From: Flavobacteriales bacterium
Lineage (GTDB): Bacteria; Bacteroidota; Bacteroidia; Flavobacteriales_F; PHOS-HE28
DNA length: 64,000 nucleotides
Assembly: GCA_020635655.1 (NCBI GenBank)
Contig: JACJZI010000005.1
Span: 274,451-338,450, forward strand
Reading direction: 5' to 3'
The notes beneath the pieces were generated by a model. It was not told where the DNA came from, did no database searches, and saw only the letters and a program-made list of their open reading frames with translations. The position numbers were made by a program, and so were the translations under genes. Shown here in pieces: positions 34,455-43,532 of this stretch (position 1 is its first letter; each line of letters opens with the position of its first letter).

Positions 34455-35668
34455 TCCACGACGGCGGTACCCAGGACCTGCATCCGGGTCGCACCCTGTT
34501 CCGCGATCAGCACCCGATACACGCCGGCATCCAGTGCGGATACATCGAACGTGTTGTCACCGATCCCCACGTTGTTGACGTGGCGTACCACGCGTCCGTC
34601 CGAGGTGATCAGCAGGAGCGACGCGGCCGTGGGGACCTTGTTCAAGTGCACGACGATCCGGTCATATGTGACCGTCGGGCCGGTCCAGCCGTCCAGGGGT
34701 GCCGGGTCGTTCACGTCCACATTGGTGCCGGTGATCGAATAGATGTCGAACAGCGCACTGCAATACAGGATGTTCCCGTCCACGAAGAACTCCTCCTGTG
34801 CACCGGCGTCCACGGCACCGAAGCCCGTGTTGTAGGCCGCCCAGGTGGATCCATTGTCCGTGGAGCGGTAGCACGCGTTCGCCGTACCGCTGAGCGCGAA
34901 CAGCATCCCGTCGAACGCGACGATCTCGCCATCCGTCGGATTTGCGGGATCGCCGGTGGCATCGTTCCAGGTACCGCCATTGTTGGTGGAATAGCGGTAC
35001 CCGAACGTGGAGGTGATCACCAGCCGATTGCTGATGCTGGCCAGGCCATAGACCGAATAATTGGCGCTCGACAGGGCCGTCCAGCTCAACCCCAGGTCCG
35101 TGGAGGTCCAAAGACCGACGCTGCTGCTGGCATAGATGGTGCCGCCCACGCGCGTCAGGTGGTACACCGTCGCATTGCTGCTCATTCCGCTGTGACCGAT
35201 GTTCCAGGTGCTACCGGCATTGTCCGTCCTATAGATGCCCCCGCCATTGGCGATCGACGCGCTGAACACCGCGAACGTGACGCCGGAGAAGGTGAAGAAC
35301 TTGTTCACGTAGTTGGTGGTGGAAAAGGGCATCGTACCGTTCATGATGGTCCAGTTCGCAGCAGCGTTGTCGCTCCGGAAAACGCCGTTCTGCGTGCCCG
35401 CGAACAGGTGGGTGCCATCGGTGCCCACGGACCGGACATAGTAGCTGGACCCCGACTGGGTCAGGCCGGTGTTCGCCGAGGTCCAGGAGGTCCCGCCGGT
35501 GACGCTCTTCTTCACGCCGTTCGGATAACTGGCCGCGTACAGGTCGCCGTTGAGCGATGTCATGCTCTGGATGCTGGTGATCCCGCTATTGAGCGGGGTC
35601 CATTGGGCCAGAGCCAGCTGACCGGTCACGAGAAGGAGCAGGGAGAGAAGGTGTCGTTGTTCACGCAT
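34451..35668 (-). CDS. Secreted beta-propeller (BNR/sialidase-like) protein with T9SS type A domain
   Basis: A 405-residue exported protein. The N-terminal MREQRHLLSLLLLVTGQLALAQ is a signal peptide. The body repeats SxDxGxTW-type Asp-box elements (VTGGTSWTSANTG, SDNAAANWTIMNG, TDNAGSTWNIGHSG, STDLGLSWTALS, STNNGGTWNDATG, STDNGSTWAAYNTG), about seven in all, indicating a beta-propeller fold as in photosystem-II stability factors and sialidases; no enzymatic residues can be assigned. The C-terminus (SLLLITSDGRVVRHVNNVG, YRVLIAEQG) is a short type A sorting domain. A TAAATTCG box (35688-35695) lies 19 bases upstream. Its stop overlaps the pfkA start. Confidence 0.82.
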   Translation of the reverse strand: MREQRHLLSLLLLVTGQLALAQWTPLNSGITSIQSMTSLNGDLYAASYPNGVKKSVTGGTSWTSANTGLTQSGSSYYVRSVGTDGTHLFAGTQNGVFRSDNAAANWTIMNGTMPFSTTNYVNKFFTFSGVTFAVFSASIANGGGIYRTDNAGSTWNIGHSGMSSNATVYHLTRVGGTIYASSSVGLWTSTDLGLSWTALSSANYSVYGLASISNRLVITSTFGYRYSTNNGGTWNDATGDPANPTDGEIVAFDGMLFALSGTANACYRSTDNGSTWAAYNTGFGAVDAGAQEEFFVDGNILYCSALFDIYSITGTNVDVNDPAPLDGWTGPTVTYDRIVVHLNKVPTAASLLLITSDGRVVRHVNNVGIGDNTFDVSALDAGVYRVLIAEQGATRMQVLGTAVVE

Positions 35669-35687
35669 GATACGAGGAAGCTTGCCG

Positions 35688-35695
35688 CGAATTTA
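35688..35695 (-). promoter_or_regulatory. Possible -7 box (TAAATTCG)
   Basis: One mismatch to TAnnTTTG on the minus strand, 19 bases before the ATG at 35668. It may drive the propeller protein and pfkA. Confidence 0.4.
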
Positions 35696-35721
35696 CACGG
35701 CCCATGCGTGGTGCGTCGGGA

Positions 35722-36096
35722 TCAGGTCGAGCCTTTTTTCGAGGCGATCTCGCGGTGCATCTCCTGCAATCGCACCCGCAATGCCCTGAATGTGACGCAC
35801 TCCTTGTCGAGCAGGGCCCCCAGCATCTGGCCGATCCGATAGCCGGGTGTCCCTGAGGAGGGGCCGGCATGCAACAGCTCCCTCACGGCGTAAGGATGCT
35901 CAATGACCGCGTTCTCCAGACAGGTGCTCACGGAACCCTCCACGGTCGCGTCGGTCGCACGGGGATCAATGGCATCGACACAGCCGCAGAGGTCGGCACT
36001 AAGCCGCGCCAGGTCCGTGGCCTGGGCACTGGTCCGACCGGATAGGCAGAGCCACGCGAACGGAACGAGAAGCAACATCCACCCCGGTCGAGCCAT
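35722..36096 (-). CDS. Small secreted protein of unknown function
   Basis: About 124 residues with an N-terminal signal peptide (MARPGWMLLLVPFAWLCLSG, cut near TSAQA). The mature part has four cysteines (LCGCVDAI, STCLEN, KECVTFR), a pattern shared by small exported Bacteroidota proteins of unknown role. The ATG at 36096 is preferred over the GTG just before it. A TACCTTTA box lies five bases upstream. No domain is recognised. Confidence 0.65.
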   Translation of the reverse strand: MARPGWMLLLVPFAWLCLSGRTSAQATDLARLSADLCGCVDAIDPRATDATVEGSVSTCLENAVIEHPYAVRELLHAGPSSGTPGYRIGQMLGALLDKECVTFRALRVRLQEMHREIASKKGST

Positions 36097-36101
36097 CACC
36101 C

Positions 36102-36109
36102 TAAAGGTA
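36102..36109 (-). promoter_or_regulatory. Possible -7 box (TACCTTTA)
   Basis: One mismatch to TAnnTTTG, five bases from the ATG at 36096. If used, the transcript would begin at or next to the start codon. Confidence 0.4.
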
Positions 36110-36111
36110 GG

Positions 36112-36837
36112 TCAGGTCGTTCGATCGCGTTGGGGATGTGATGGACGGTTCGCACGATCCATCGTGGACGGGTCTTCACGCACCAATTGGAAGACCACCT
36201 GTGGTTCGCCCCAGCGTGATCGTTCATGCAGCGTCACCGCGCGAAGTCCGGATCCCTTTGCCAGTGCCCAGATCGGGTGCAGGTCCAGATCGCCACTGAG
36301 TACCATGTAGACCTCGGTTCCTGCCCTGACCCGCTCCGACAGGGATGGGAACGACCGCCTGAAATGATCCAGGTCACGGCCGGCGAAGAACGCCCGTTCG
36401 GCGTCGTTGTCGGGATCACGGGAGTAGTAGGGTGGATTGATCGCGATCACATCGAAATGACCGGGCAGGTCGTCGAACAGGTCGGAACGCACGATATGCA
36501 GAGGCAGACCGGTGCGTTCGCGGTTCAGTTCCAGGTTGTGCAGGGCCGCCGGGTTGATGTCGCTCGCGGTGGCGTCGGCGCCGAGTCGCGCGGCCAGCAG
36601 GGCGATCAGTCCGGTTCCGGCGCCCAGTTCCAAGAAAGTACGGCCCTTGAGGTCCATCCCGCAGATGAAATCCGCGAGGGTGTGCGTGCTGAAAAAGAGG
36701 CCCGGATGGAACACGCCCGGCAGAACGATCAGGTCCAGCCCGTCGTACCGATGGCGTCGGGGGCTTCGCCCATACCAGGCGTACCACCGGCGAAGGACGG
36801 GATGCATCGCATGAACAACGGCACCGCGCAGGCTCAT
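36112..36837 (-). CDS. Class I SAM-dependent methyltransferase (MTS/PrmC-like)
   Basis: A 241-residue methyltransferase. SAM-binding motif I is FLELGAGTGLIALLAARLG, the following acidic motif is ATASDINPAAL, and the catalytic-type INPPYYSRD matches the NPPY motif of enzymes that methylate planar amino groups of glutamine or nucleobases. The target is unknown. The ATG at 36837 overlaps the stop of the upstream radical SAM gene (ATGA), which fixes the start; a longer frame to 36879 is rejected. The pairing suggests the two enzymes act together. Confidence 0.82.
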   Translation of the reverse strand: MSLRGAVVHAMHPVLRRWYAWYGRSPRRHRYDGLDLIVLPGVFHPGLFFSTHTLADFICGMDLKGRTFLELGAGTGLIALLAARLGADATASDINPAALHNLELNRERTGLPLHIVRSDLFDDLPGHFDVIAINPPYYSRDPDNDAERAFFAGRDLDHFRRSFPSLSERVRAGTEVYMVLSGDLDLHPIWALAKGSGLRAVTLHERSRWGEPQVVFQLVREDPSTMDRANRPSHPQRDRTT

Positions 36838-38360
36838 TGCATCTCGAAACCTTCGATCTCCGGCTGGCGGTAACGCCACAGTTTCTGCAGGGCCTTCAGC
36901 TCAAGAGGGCGGGCATAGGTGCGGGTCCTATAGCGCGGTGCGGCCAACGTGCGCATGATCCGCCGCTGCAACGGCGCCAGCTTGATGTCACTGATCGTCG
37001 GGAACCGACCGTTCAGCACCGTTTCGAAATCACGGATCCGATCCACGGCACGTGGCGTAAGCCAGGGGGTCAGCGGGTTCTTGCGCAGGTCGAACTTCGC
37101 CCAGGCCGGGTCGAGCCAGTCCGTGAGGTGTTCGGGAAAGGCGAACCCGGCCGCCTTCACCTGCTCGAACAGCGCGCTACCCTCGGTGGGCACCGGGCTG
37201 TAGACGTAGATGATGATCTCGGTGGCCGGGTTCACTTCCTTCACCTTGCGGATGAACGCGATGTCGCGGTCGATCTGTTCCAGCACCTGCTTCTCGGTGG
37301 CTGCGGGGAAGCCGAGCACGAAGGAGTATTCCGGGATGATGTCGTGCCGGGCCATGCGATCGGCGAACCGCAGGATCTGTTCTCCGGACTGTGTGCCGCC
37401 CTTGTCCATGCGCGCGAGCTGCTCGTCATCGCCGCTCTCGGCCCCGAAGAAGATCATGCGGCAACCCGCCCGGCGCATCAGCGCAAGATGTTCATCGCTG
37501 TACTTGTCGATGGTGTCGATGCGTCCCTCGCCCCACCATTGCATGCCCTCGTCGAGCATCAGCTCGCTGAAGGCGACCGTGCGCTTCTCGCTGACGAAGA
37601 AATTGTTGTCGTGGAATTCGATCGCGTCGCCGCCCCAGCGCTCCTTCAACATACGGATGTCGCGATGGATGCGTTCCGCGTTGACGCCTTTCCAACGCGC
37701 GTTGTAGATCGGCACCACGGCACAGAACGAACAGGTGAACGGGCATCCGAAACTGCTGTGGTAGGCGATGGTGCGTTTCCCCAGGAACGTACGGCCGAGA
37801 TAGTTCGATAGCGGATAGTGTTGGTCGAGCAGATCGTACGGAAGGTCGGGCAGGGCGTTCATGTCGGGGATCGGCGTACGACGGTTGCGCACGATACGGC
37901 CCTCGCTCTTATAGATCAAATTGGGGATATCGTCCAGCGATCCACCTTGCTCCGATCGCTCCAGCAGGAGGGGGAAGGTCTCGTCGGCCGGTCCGTCGAT
38001 CACGAAGTCGACCCAATCGCTCTCAAGTACGGCGCGGTGCTGGTTGGCGGCGAAGTAACCTCCCCAGGTGGTGCGGACGTGCGGGAAGCGGTCGCGCACT
38101 TTCCGGGCGATCGGAATGGCCTGTTCCAACTGCGGGCCGGGCATGGCGGTGGTGCCGAAGTGGCCGAAGTCGGCGGATGCCAGATGATGTTCGATCACGG
38201 ACCAGGGATCCTGTTCCATGTTGCCGTCCACCAAGGCCACCGCACGATGGGCGTGGATGCTTGCCGCGACCTGGAGGATCGAGTTGGGGATCCGGTGCTT
38301 GTGTCTGGCGCTGCGCGGGTTGAACAGGACGACACCCTTATGGTCCTTGGTCGCGGGCAT
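36834..38360 (-). CDS. B12-binding-type radical SAM protein
   Basis: A 508-residue radical SAM enzyme of the BchE/P-methylase-like layout: an N-terminal Rossmann-like domain (VVLFNPRSARHKHRIP, HFGTTAMPGPQ, TTWGGYFAANQH) where cobalamin-binding relatives bind B12, then the radical SAM core with the 4Fe-4S motif CPFTCSFC near residue 205 and FFGAESGDDEQL. The canonical DxHxxG cobalamin loop is not evident, so B12 use is uncertain. The substrate is unknown. It is transcribed divergently from the small protein at 38419, and its stop overlaps the methyltransferase start. Confidence 0.82.
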   Translation of the reverse strand: MPATKDHKGVVLFNPRSARHKHRIPNSILQVAASIHAHRAVALVDGNMEQDPWSVIEHHLASADFGHFGTTAMPGPQLEQAIPIARKVRDRFPHVRTTWGGYFAANQHRAVLESDWVDFVIDGPADETFPLLLERSEQGGSLDDIPNLIYKSEGRIVRNRRTPIPDMNALPDLPYDLLDQHYPLSNYLGRTFLGKRTIAYHSSFGCPFTCSFCAVVPIYNARWKGVNAERIHRDIRMLKERWGGDAIEFHDNNFFVSEKRTVAFSELMLDEGMQWWGEGRIDTIDKYSDEHLALMRRAGCRMIFFGAESGDDEQLARMDKGGTQSGEQILRFADRMARHDIIPEYSFVLGFPAATEKQVLEQIDRDIAFIRKVKEVNPATEIIIYVYSPVPTEGSALFEQVKAAGFAFPEHLTDWLDPAWAKFDLRKNPLTPWLTPRAVDRIRDFETVLNGRFPTISDIKLAPLQRRIMRTLAAPRYRTRTYARPLELKALQKLWRYRQPEIEGFEMQ

Positions 38361-38405
38361 GGGAGGGGCGGGAAGTTAACGCGAGGGGCCCCCTTTTAAG
38401 GGAGC

Positions 38406-38413
38406 TATATTTG
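38406..38413 (+). promoter_or_regulatory. Bacteroidota -7 box (TATATTTG)
   Basis: A perfect TAnnTTTG box followed by CCGCC and then the ATG at 38419. With only five bases between, the mRNA is likely to be leaderless or nearly so. Confidence 0.7.
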
Positions 38414-38418
38414 CCGCC

Positions 38419-38739
38419 ATGTTCGCGAACCGTCATCAACGCGGCACGGCTGTCCTGCTGCTTGCGCTGATGATGCTGGTGGTGGCACCGCGCAAGCTGT
38501 TCCACCACTGCGCACCGGAGCATCTTGTATTATCCACCCCGACGACCGGGGCCCAGATCAATGCGGACGATCACTGCCCGATCTGTGACGCCATAACACC
38601 GGTATTCGAGGGTGCGGTCGCCTGGTCACCTGTTCCGGTCATCGTTCCCGTGGTCCACTTGCGGACCGCGCCGGTGACCACTGTGCGGACGACGGTCGCG
38701 TTCGTTCCGCCCCTGCGTGGACCGCCGGCGCTTGTCTGA
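38419..38739 (+). CDS. Small exported or membrane-anchored His/Cys protein
   Basis: A 106-residue protein with a hydrophobic N-terminal segment (TAVLLLALMMLVVAPR) and metal-ligand-like residues: KLFHHCAPEH and DDHCPICDAITPVF. Similar short proteins with an HCPICD motif precede TonB-dependent receptors in Bacteroidota; I infer a role in metal handling with the receptor 170 bases downstream. No catalytic domain is seen. The C-terminal half is low in recognisable features (PVIVPVVHLRTAPVTTVRTT). Confidence 0.6.
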   Translation: MFANRHQRGTAVLLLALMMLVVAPRKLFHHCAPEHLVLSTPTTGAQINADDHCPICDAITPVFEGAVAWSPVPVIVPVVHLRTAPVTTVRTTVAFVPPLRGPPALV

Positions 38740-38910
38740 TCGCGCCGTCCCCATCCCCTGTGCGGGGAGCCTATTTCCCTGATCAGGTCCGGTCCGTCCG
38801 GCGCACCCGCGCTTGAATGCCTTCGAGCGCGCCTTCTCTCTCGATCGTTCATTTTCCTACGGATCGATGATCGCGCGATATCCACGCGGCCCGGTCCAAG
38901 AACAGCGCAT

Positions 38911-41421
38911 ATGAAGTACCTGTTCCATGTCTTGACCGCCATGCTCTGCAGCGCGGTGGTCCTTCAGTCCAAAGCGGCCGTTGAGGGGAAGACCTCCCTC
39001 TCCGGCACGATCACGGAAAAAGCCACCGGACAGCCTGTCCCGGGCGCGGAGGTATATATCCCGGACCTCCACCTGGGTGCCATCTCACAGATGGACGGCA
39101 CGTACCGGATCGACGACCTGCCTGCGGCCAAATTGTTGGTCCGTATTAGCATGGTGGGATACAGCACCGTCACGCGCACGGTCGACCTGGCCACGACGCA
39201 GACCCTCGATGTCGCCTTGGAACCGTCCGTCACCGAGATCGGGGAAGTGGTGGTCACCGGCACATCCAAGGCAACGGCCCTGCGGCGCGATCCGGTGCCC
39301 ACCGTGCTGGTCGGCCGCCAGGTGTTGGAACAGAACACGGCCACCAACGCCATCGATGCGTTGCGGAAAGTGCCGGGCGTTTCCACGTTGACCACCGGGC
39401 CGAACGTCTCCAAACCTTACATCCGCGGGCTTGGATACAACCGTGTGCTGACGCTGTTCGACGGCGTGCGGCAGGAGGGCCAACAATGGGGCGATGAGCA
39501 TGGCGTGGAGATCGACCAGTTCCTGATCGATCGCATCGAGGTCGTGAAGGGACCGGCCAGTTTGATGTACGGCTCGGACGCGCTGGCCGGCGTGGTGAAC
39601 CTCCTTCCCGCGCCGACCGCTCCCAAAGGCACGGTGAGGGGCAGCATGCTGGGCGACTATCAGATGAACAACAAGCAGATCGCCGGATCCGTCGCGCTGG
39701 ACGGGAATAACAATGGCTTCGTCTGGGGACTGCGCGGATCGCACAAGCAGGCCGCGGACTACCAGAACAGGTATGATGGTCGCGTGTTCGGAACCAAGTT
39801 CAACGAGAACGACCTGAACGTCTACGGGGGGGTGGACCGCTCCTGGGGCTTTGCGCACCTGGACTTCGGGCTCTACGACAACAAGCAGGAGATCCCCGAT
39901 GGGAGCCGCGACTCCACCAGTCGACGGTTCACCGCGCCGATCACCGAGGCGGACACCGTGCGCAGGATCGTGCCCGACGATGAGCTGGGCTCCTACGCCA
40001 TCGGCACGGTCCACCAACGCGTGCAGTACTACCGGCTCTATTCCACCAACAATTTCATCTTGGGCAGGCAGAGCATCGGCCTACTTCTGGCCTACCAGCA
40101 GAGTGCACGCCGGGAGTTCAGCCACCCGACCTATCCGGACCTGCCGGGACTCTATCTCATCCTGAAGACCTTTTCCTACGACCTGAAATACCACCTGCCC
40201 GAGTTCAAGCTCTGGGCGTTGACCGTTGGTGCGAACGGCATGGTGCAGGACAATGACGCGGCCAAAGGCACCGAGATGGTGATCCCTTCCTACAAGGACC
40301 TGGACGTGGGACCGTTCATCCATGTGCGGCGTCCATTCGGCAAGGTCGACCTCTCCGGAGGCATCCGGTACGACATCCGCAGGTTCCGCAATGATGACAT
40401 GTACACACGCCCCGATCCCACCACCGGCTTTGACATGGCGACGGACGCCAACGATGGTGATACCACGGTGGTGAAGCAGTTCGATGCCTACGACCATACG
40501 TTCACCGGTATGAGCGGCAGTCTGGGCCTGGCCTACAACATGAACGAACGGCTCACCCTCAAGGCGAACATCGCCCGGGGGTACCGGGCGCCGAACGCGG
40601 CCGAGATCTCAGCCAAGGGCGTGCATCCCGGCACCGGTTTCGAGCAGCTCGGCAACGCGAACTTCAAGCCGGAGTTCAACCTCCAGGAGGACGTTGGTGC
40701 CTACTACGCCGGTACGCACGTCTCGTTCAGCATCGAGCTGTTCAACAATGTCATCAGCAACTACATCTACAACGAGAAGCTGCTCAGCACCAATGGTGGT
40801 GATTCGCTCTTCACCCAGGATGGCGAGGACTACGAGGTGTTCAAGTTCAGACAGACGAGAGCACAGCTCTACGGTGGCGAACTGAGCATCGACATCCACC
40901 CGCACCCCTGGGACTGGCTGCACTTCGAGAACTCCCTTTCATACATCAATGCTCAGAACCTCGGTGGAAATGGGGCCACGATCACGGACAGCACGAAATA
41001 TCTGCCGTTCATTCCACCAATGCACACCAATAGCGAGCTGCGGGCAGACCTGCGCAAGCGTGTCGGGCCGTTCTCCAACGTGTTCATCAAGGTGGGCATG
41101 CAGGTGTACGCGGACCAGGACCACTACTATGGGGCCTATGGCACCGAGACGTTCACGCCGGGGTACACGCTCTTCGACGCCGGAGTGGGCGGCGATGTGG
41201 TGGACAACGAGGGCAATGTGCTCTTCAAGTTGAGCATCCTGGGGTCGAACATCACGGATGTGGCGTACCAGTCGAACATGAGCCGTTCGAAGTACATGGA
41301 CGACTATCCGGTGAACGGGACGGGCAGGAGCGGGATCTATGAGATGGGTCGGAACATCACGTTCAAGGTGGTGGTCCCGTTCACCCTGCGGCGGCCGACG
41401 ACGAAGCCCGCAACGCCATGA
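38911..41421 (+). CDS. TonB-dependent outer-membrane receptor (metal-type, ZnuD-like)
   Basis: An 836-residue outer-membrane transporter. After a signal peptide (MKYLFHVLTAMLCSAVVLQSKA) comes a carboxypeptidase-regulatory-like domain (SLSGTITEKATGQPVPGAEV, LVRISMVGYSTV), typical of Bacteroidota receptors. The plug domain follows (PYIRGLGYNRVLTLFDGVRQ, GDEHGVEID, IEVVKGPASLMYGSDALAGVVN), then a beta-barrel ending in alternating hydrophobic residues (ITFKVVVPFTLR). The GDEHG segment and overall plug resemble ZnuD/copper-type receptors, so a metal or metallophore substrate is inferred. The upstream His/Cys protein supports this. Confidence 0.9.
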   Translation: MKYLFHVLTAMLCSAVVLQSKAAVEGKTSLSGTITEKATGQPVPGAEVYIPDLHLGAISQMDGTYRIDDLPAAKLLVRISMVGYSTVTRTVDLATTQTLDVALEPSVTEIGEVVVTGTSKATALRRDPVPTVLVGRQVLEQNTATNAIDALRKVPGVSTLTTGPNVSKPYIRGLGYNRVLTLFDGVRQEGQQWGDEHGVEIDQFLIDRIEVVKGPASLMYGSDALAGVVNLLPAPTAPKGTVRGSMLGDYQMNNKQIAGSVALDGNNNGFVWGLRGSHKQAADYQNRYDGRVFGTKFNENDLNVYGGVDRSWGFAHLDFGLYDNKQEIPDGSRDSTSRRFTAPITEADTVRRIVPDDELGSYAIGTVHQRVQYYRLYSTNNFILGRQSIGLLLAYQQSARREFSHPTYPDLPGLYLILKTFSYDLKYHLPEFKLWALTVGANGMVQDNDAAKGTEMVIPSYKDLDVGPFIHVRRPFGKVDLSGGIRYDIRRFRNDDMYTRPDPTTGFDMATDANDGDTTVVKQFDAYDHTFTGMSGSLGLAYNMNERLTLKANIARGYRAPNAAEISAKGVHPGTGFEQLGNANFKPEFNLQEDVGAYYAGTHVSFSIELFNNVISNYIYNEKLLSTNGGDSLFTQDGEDYEVFKFRQTRAQLYGGELSIDIHPHPWDWLHFENSLSYINAQNLGGNGATITDSTKYLPFIPPMHTNSELRADLRKRVGPFSNVFIKVGMQVYADQDHYYGAYGTETFTPGYTLFDAGVGGDVVDNEGNVLFKLSILGSNITDVAYQSNMSRSKYMDDYPVNGTGRSGIYEMGRNITFKVVVPFTLRRPTTKPATP

Positions 41422-41428
41422 CCGCGGC

Positions 41429-41854
41429 TCAGGGTCCGATCGTCTGCGGGTCCAGCTCCTTGTAGCCGGTCGACGGATCGACGGTGCGCAGGAAGCGGAC
41501 CCCGCCGACCTCCTGCACGATGAGCTCGAGCGTGGTGCGCACGGTGCATCCCATCATGAGATGGCCGCCGCGCATCGCGCCGTCGGCGTCGGCGATGCTG
41601 AGATGAACGTGGATCCCGTGCTTGGAGAGGGTGCCGCTCAACGCGCAGATCTCCAGGTCGCCATCGGTCACATTCCCTTCCTCGCGTCCGGCGAACCGGA
41701 TCACGGCCCTGGACAGGCTGCCCACCGCGCTGACGATCGCGGCGGCCTCGATGCCCTGGGTGGTCGCCCATTGTTCCAATCGCTCACGCACGTCCTCGCC
41801 CGGTGTCAAGCGCAGCACGTGGAGCTGGTAGGGGCGTCCCTTGAGGTGGATCAC
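41429..41854 (-). CDS. PPC (DUF296) domain protein
   Basis: A 141-residue stand-alone PPC domain protein, the bacterial relative of the domain found in plant AT-hook nuclear proteins. The conserved core HVHLSIADADGAMRGGHLM followed by GCTVRTTLEL is clear, with His residues expected to bind metal. The biochemical role of bacterial members is not settled. Start: the GTG at 41854 overlaps the purE stop (GTGA) and opens directly into VIHLKGRPYQLHVLRL; a longer frame to 42076 would run deep into purE and is rejected. Confidence 0.8.
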   Translation of the reverse strand: MIHLKGRPYQLHVLRLTPGEDVRERLEQWATTQGIEAAAIVSAVGSLSRAVIRFAGREEGNVTDGDLEICALSGTLSKHGIHVHLSIADADGAMRGGHLMMGCTVRTTLELIVQEVGGVRFLRTVDPSTGYKELDPQTIGP

Positions 41855-42354
41855 CGGTCGAAGGTGTTCGGGAACTGCTGCCGCAATGCCTCGATGCCCT
41901 CCTTCACCTTCTCGCCCAAGGCGGCCTTGTAGTTGTCCAGGCGGCCGGCCAGCGCCTGGTCCGAAGCGCCGATGATCTGAGCGGCCAGGATCCCGGCGTT
42001 CAGGGCGCCGTTCACGGCCACCGTGGCTACCGGCACACCGGCCGGCATCTGCACGATGCTGAGCAGTGAGTCCCACCCGTCGATGGAATTGCGGCTGCGC
42101 ACCGGCACACCGATAACCGGCAGGGAGGTGAGCGATGCGACCATCCCGGGCAGGTGTGCCGCACCACCGGCACCGGCGATGATCGCCTTGAGGCCGCGTT
42201 CCCTTCCGGTACGTGCATAGTCGACCATGCGTTGTGGCGTCCGGTGCGCGCTCACCACCGTGAGCTCGAAGGGCACGTCCAATTCCTTCAGTACGTCCGC
42301 CGCTTCGCGCATCACTTCCAGATCGCTGCGGCTGCCCATGATGATGCCGACCAT
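41851..42354 (-). CDS. purE: N5-carboxyaminoimidazole ribonucleotide mutase PurE
   Basis: Converts N5-CAIR to CAIR in purine synthesis, using the product of PurK. The class I PurE signature is present: MGSRSDLEVM at the N-terminus, SAHRTPQRM, and IIAGAGGAAHLPGMVAS. The start at 42354 (MVGIIMGSRSD) fits the family; an upstream ATG at 42387 lies inside purK. The product is 167 residues. It follows purK by 13 bases and overlaps the PPC gene by four. Confidence 0.96.
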   Translation of the reverse strand: MVGIIMGSRSDLEVMREAADVLKELDVPFELTVVSAHRTPQRMVDYARTGRERGLKAIIAGAGGAAHLPGMVASLTSLPVIGVPVRSRNSIDGWDSLLSIVQMPAGVPVATVAVNGALNAGILAAQIIGASDQALAGRLDNYKAALGEKVKEGIEALRQQFPNTFDR

Positions 42355-42367
42355 GTTCTTGTCGTGT

Positions 42368-43528
42368 TCAGGTGTTGGACCGTGCAACGGTCGAAGTGTT
42401 GGCGGGTGTCACGCGGGCGTAGTGCTTGACCTTTTCGATCGTGCGGTCCAGCGTGGCATCGTCCGCCGCGAGGGTCGTGACGTGCCCCATCTTCCGGCCG
42501 GTGCGGGTCTGTCGCTTGCCGTACAGGTGCGGATAGGTGGCGGGCATGCCGAGCAGTTCGTGCATGCCGGACAAGGTCGGTTCGCCCGATCCTCCCTCAC
42601 CCACCAGGTTGATCATGGCGGCGTGCGCGCGAAGCGTGGTGTCGCCCAGGGGCATGCCGAGATAGAGCCGGAGCAGCTGATCGAACTGGCTGCTCATGCA
42701 GGCCTCGATGGTGTGATGTCCGCTGTTGTGCGCCCGTGGTGCCGTCTCGTTCACCCACAGCTGGTGGTCGGTGGTGAGGAACAGCTCCACGGCATACAGC
42801 CCGGGTGCGGCGAAGGCGTTCGCCACGGTCCGTGCCAGTTCGATGGCACCATCCCGCGTGGGCTTGTCGATGCGCGCCGGGGCCCGCAGATGATCCACCA
42901 GGTTGAACCGCGGATCGAAGACCATTTCCACCGGATCATAGCAGACGATGTTCCCAGCGTCATCACGCACGACGAGCACGGCGAGCTCCATACGGATGGC
43001 GGCCTGCTTTTCCAGGACGGATGGACCAGGAAAAGCCCTTTCGACATCCTGTGTGGAAGCGATCGGCATCACGCCGCGCCCGTCATATCCGCCGGTCCGC
43101 GATTTCAGGAAGGCGGGCAGCATGTCGGCGTGTTCGGTGATCGCATCCGGACCGTCGATCAGGGTGAACGGTGCGGTAGGGATGCCGTGGTCGCGGTAGA
43201 AGGATTTTTGCAGGCCCTTGTCCTGGATGATGCGCAATACGGATGGATCGGGGACCACGCGCTTGCCCATGGCCTGGAGGGTCTCGAGGGCTTCAATGTG
43301 CACGTGCTCGATCTCGATACCCACCACGTCGGCATCGCGAGCGAACGAGAGGACCGTGGCCTTCTCATCGAAACGACCTTGAACGAACCGCGTGGCGATG
43401 GGAGAACAGGGCGCCTGTGCGTCGGGATCGAGCACGTGCACCGGGATATCGTAGCGGAGGGCGTTCTCGATGAACATCCGGCCCAGCTGGCCGCCTCCAA
43501 GGATCGCGATCACCGGTCCGTTGGGCAC
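42368..43528 (-). CDS. purK: 5-(carboxyamino)imidazole ribonucleotide synthase PurK
   Basis: ATP-grasp enzyme that carboxylates AIR with bicarbonate. It has the N-terminal ILGGGQLGRM, the ATP-grasp segment KSRTGGYDGRGV, VELFLTTDHQLWVNETAPRAHNSGHHTIEA and the C-terminal NLVGEG. The GTG at 43528 is preferred: it puts VIAILGGGQLG right after the start, gives 386 residues as in the family, and lies four bases after a perfect TATCTTTG box. Extending to 43651 would add a low-complexity tail overlapping the next gene. Confidence 0.95.
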   Translation of the reverse strand: MPNGPVIAILGGGQLGRMFIENALRYDIPVHVLDPDAQAPCSPIATRFVQGRFDEKATVLSFARDADVVGIEIEHVHIEALETLQAMGKRVVPDPSVLRIIQDKGLQKSFYRDHGIPTAPFTLIDGPDAITEHADMLPAFLKSRTGGYDGRGVMPIASTQDVERAFPGPSVLEKQAAIRMELAVLVVRDDAGNIVCYDPVEMVFDPRFNLVDHLRAPARIDKPTRDGAIELARTVANAFAAPGLYAVELFLTTDHQLWVNETAPRAHNSGHHTIEACMSSQFDQLLRLYLGMPLGDTTLRAHAAMINLVGEGGSGEPTLSGMHELLGMPATYPHLYGKRQTRTGRKMGHVTTLAADDATLDRTIEKVKHYARVTPANTSTVARSNT

Positions 43529-43532
43529 GCCC

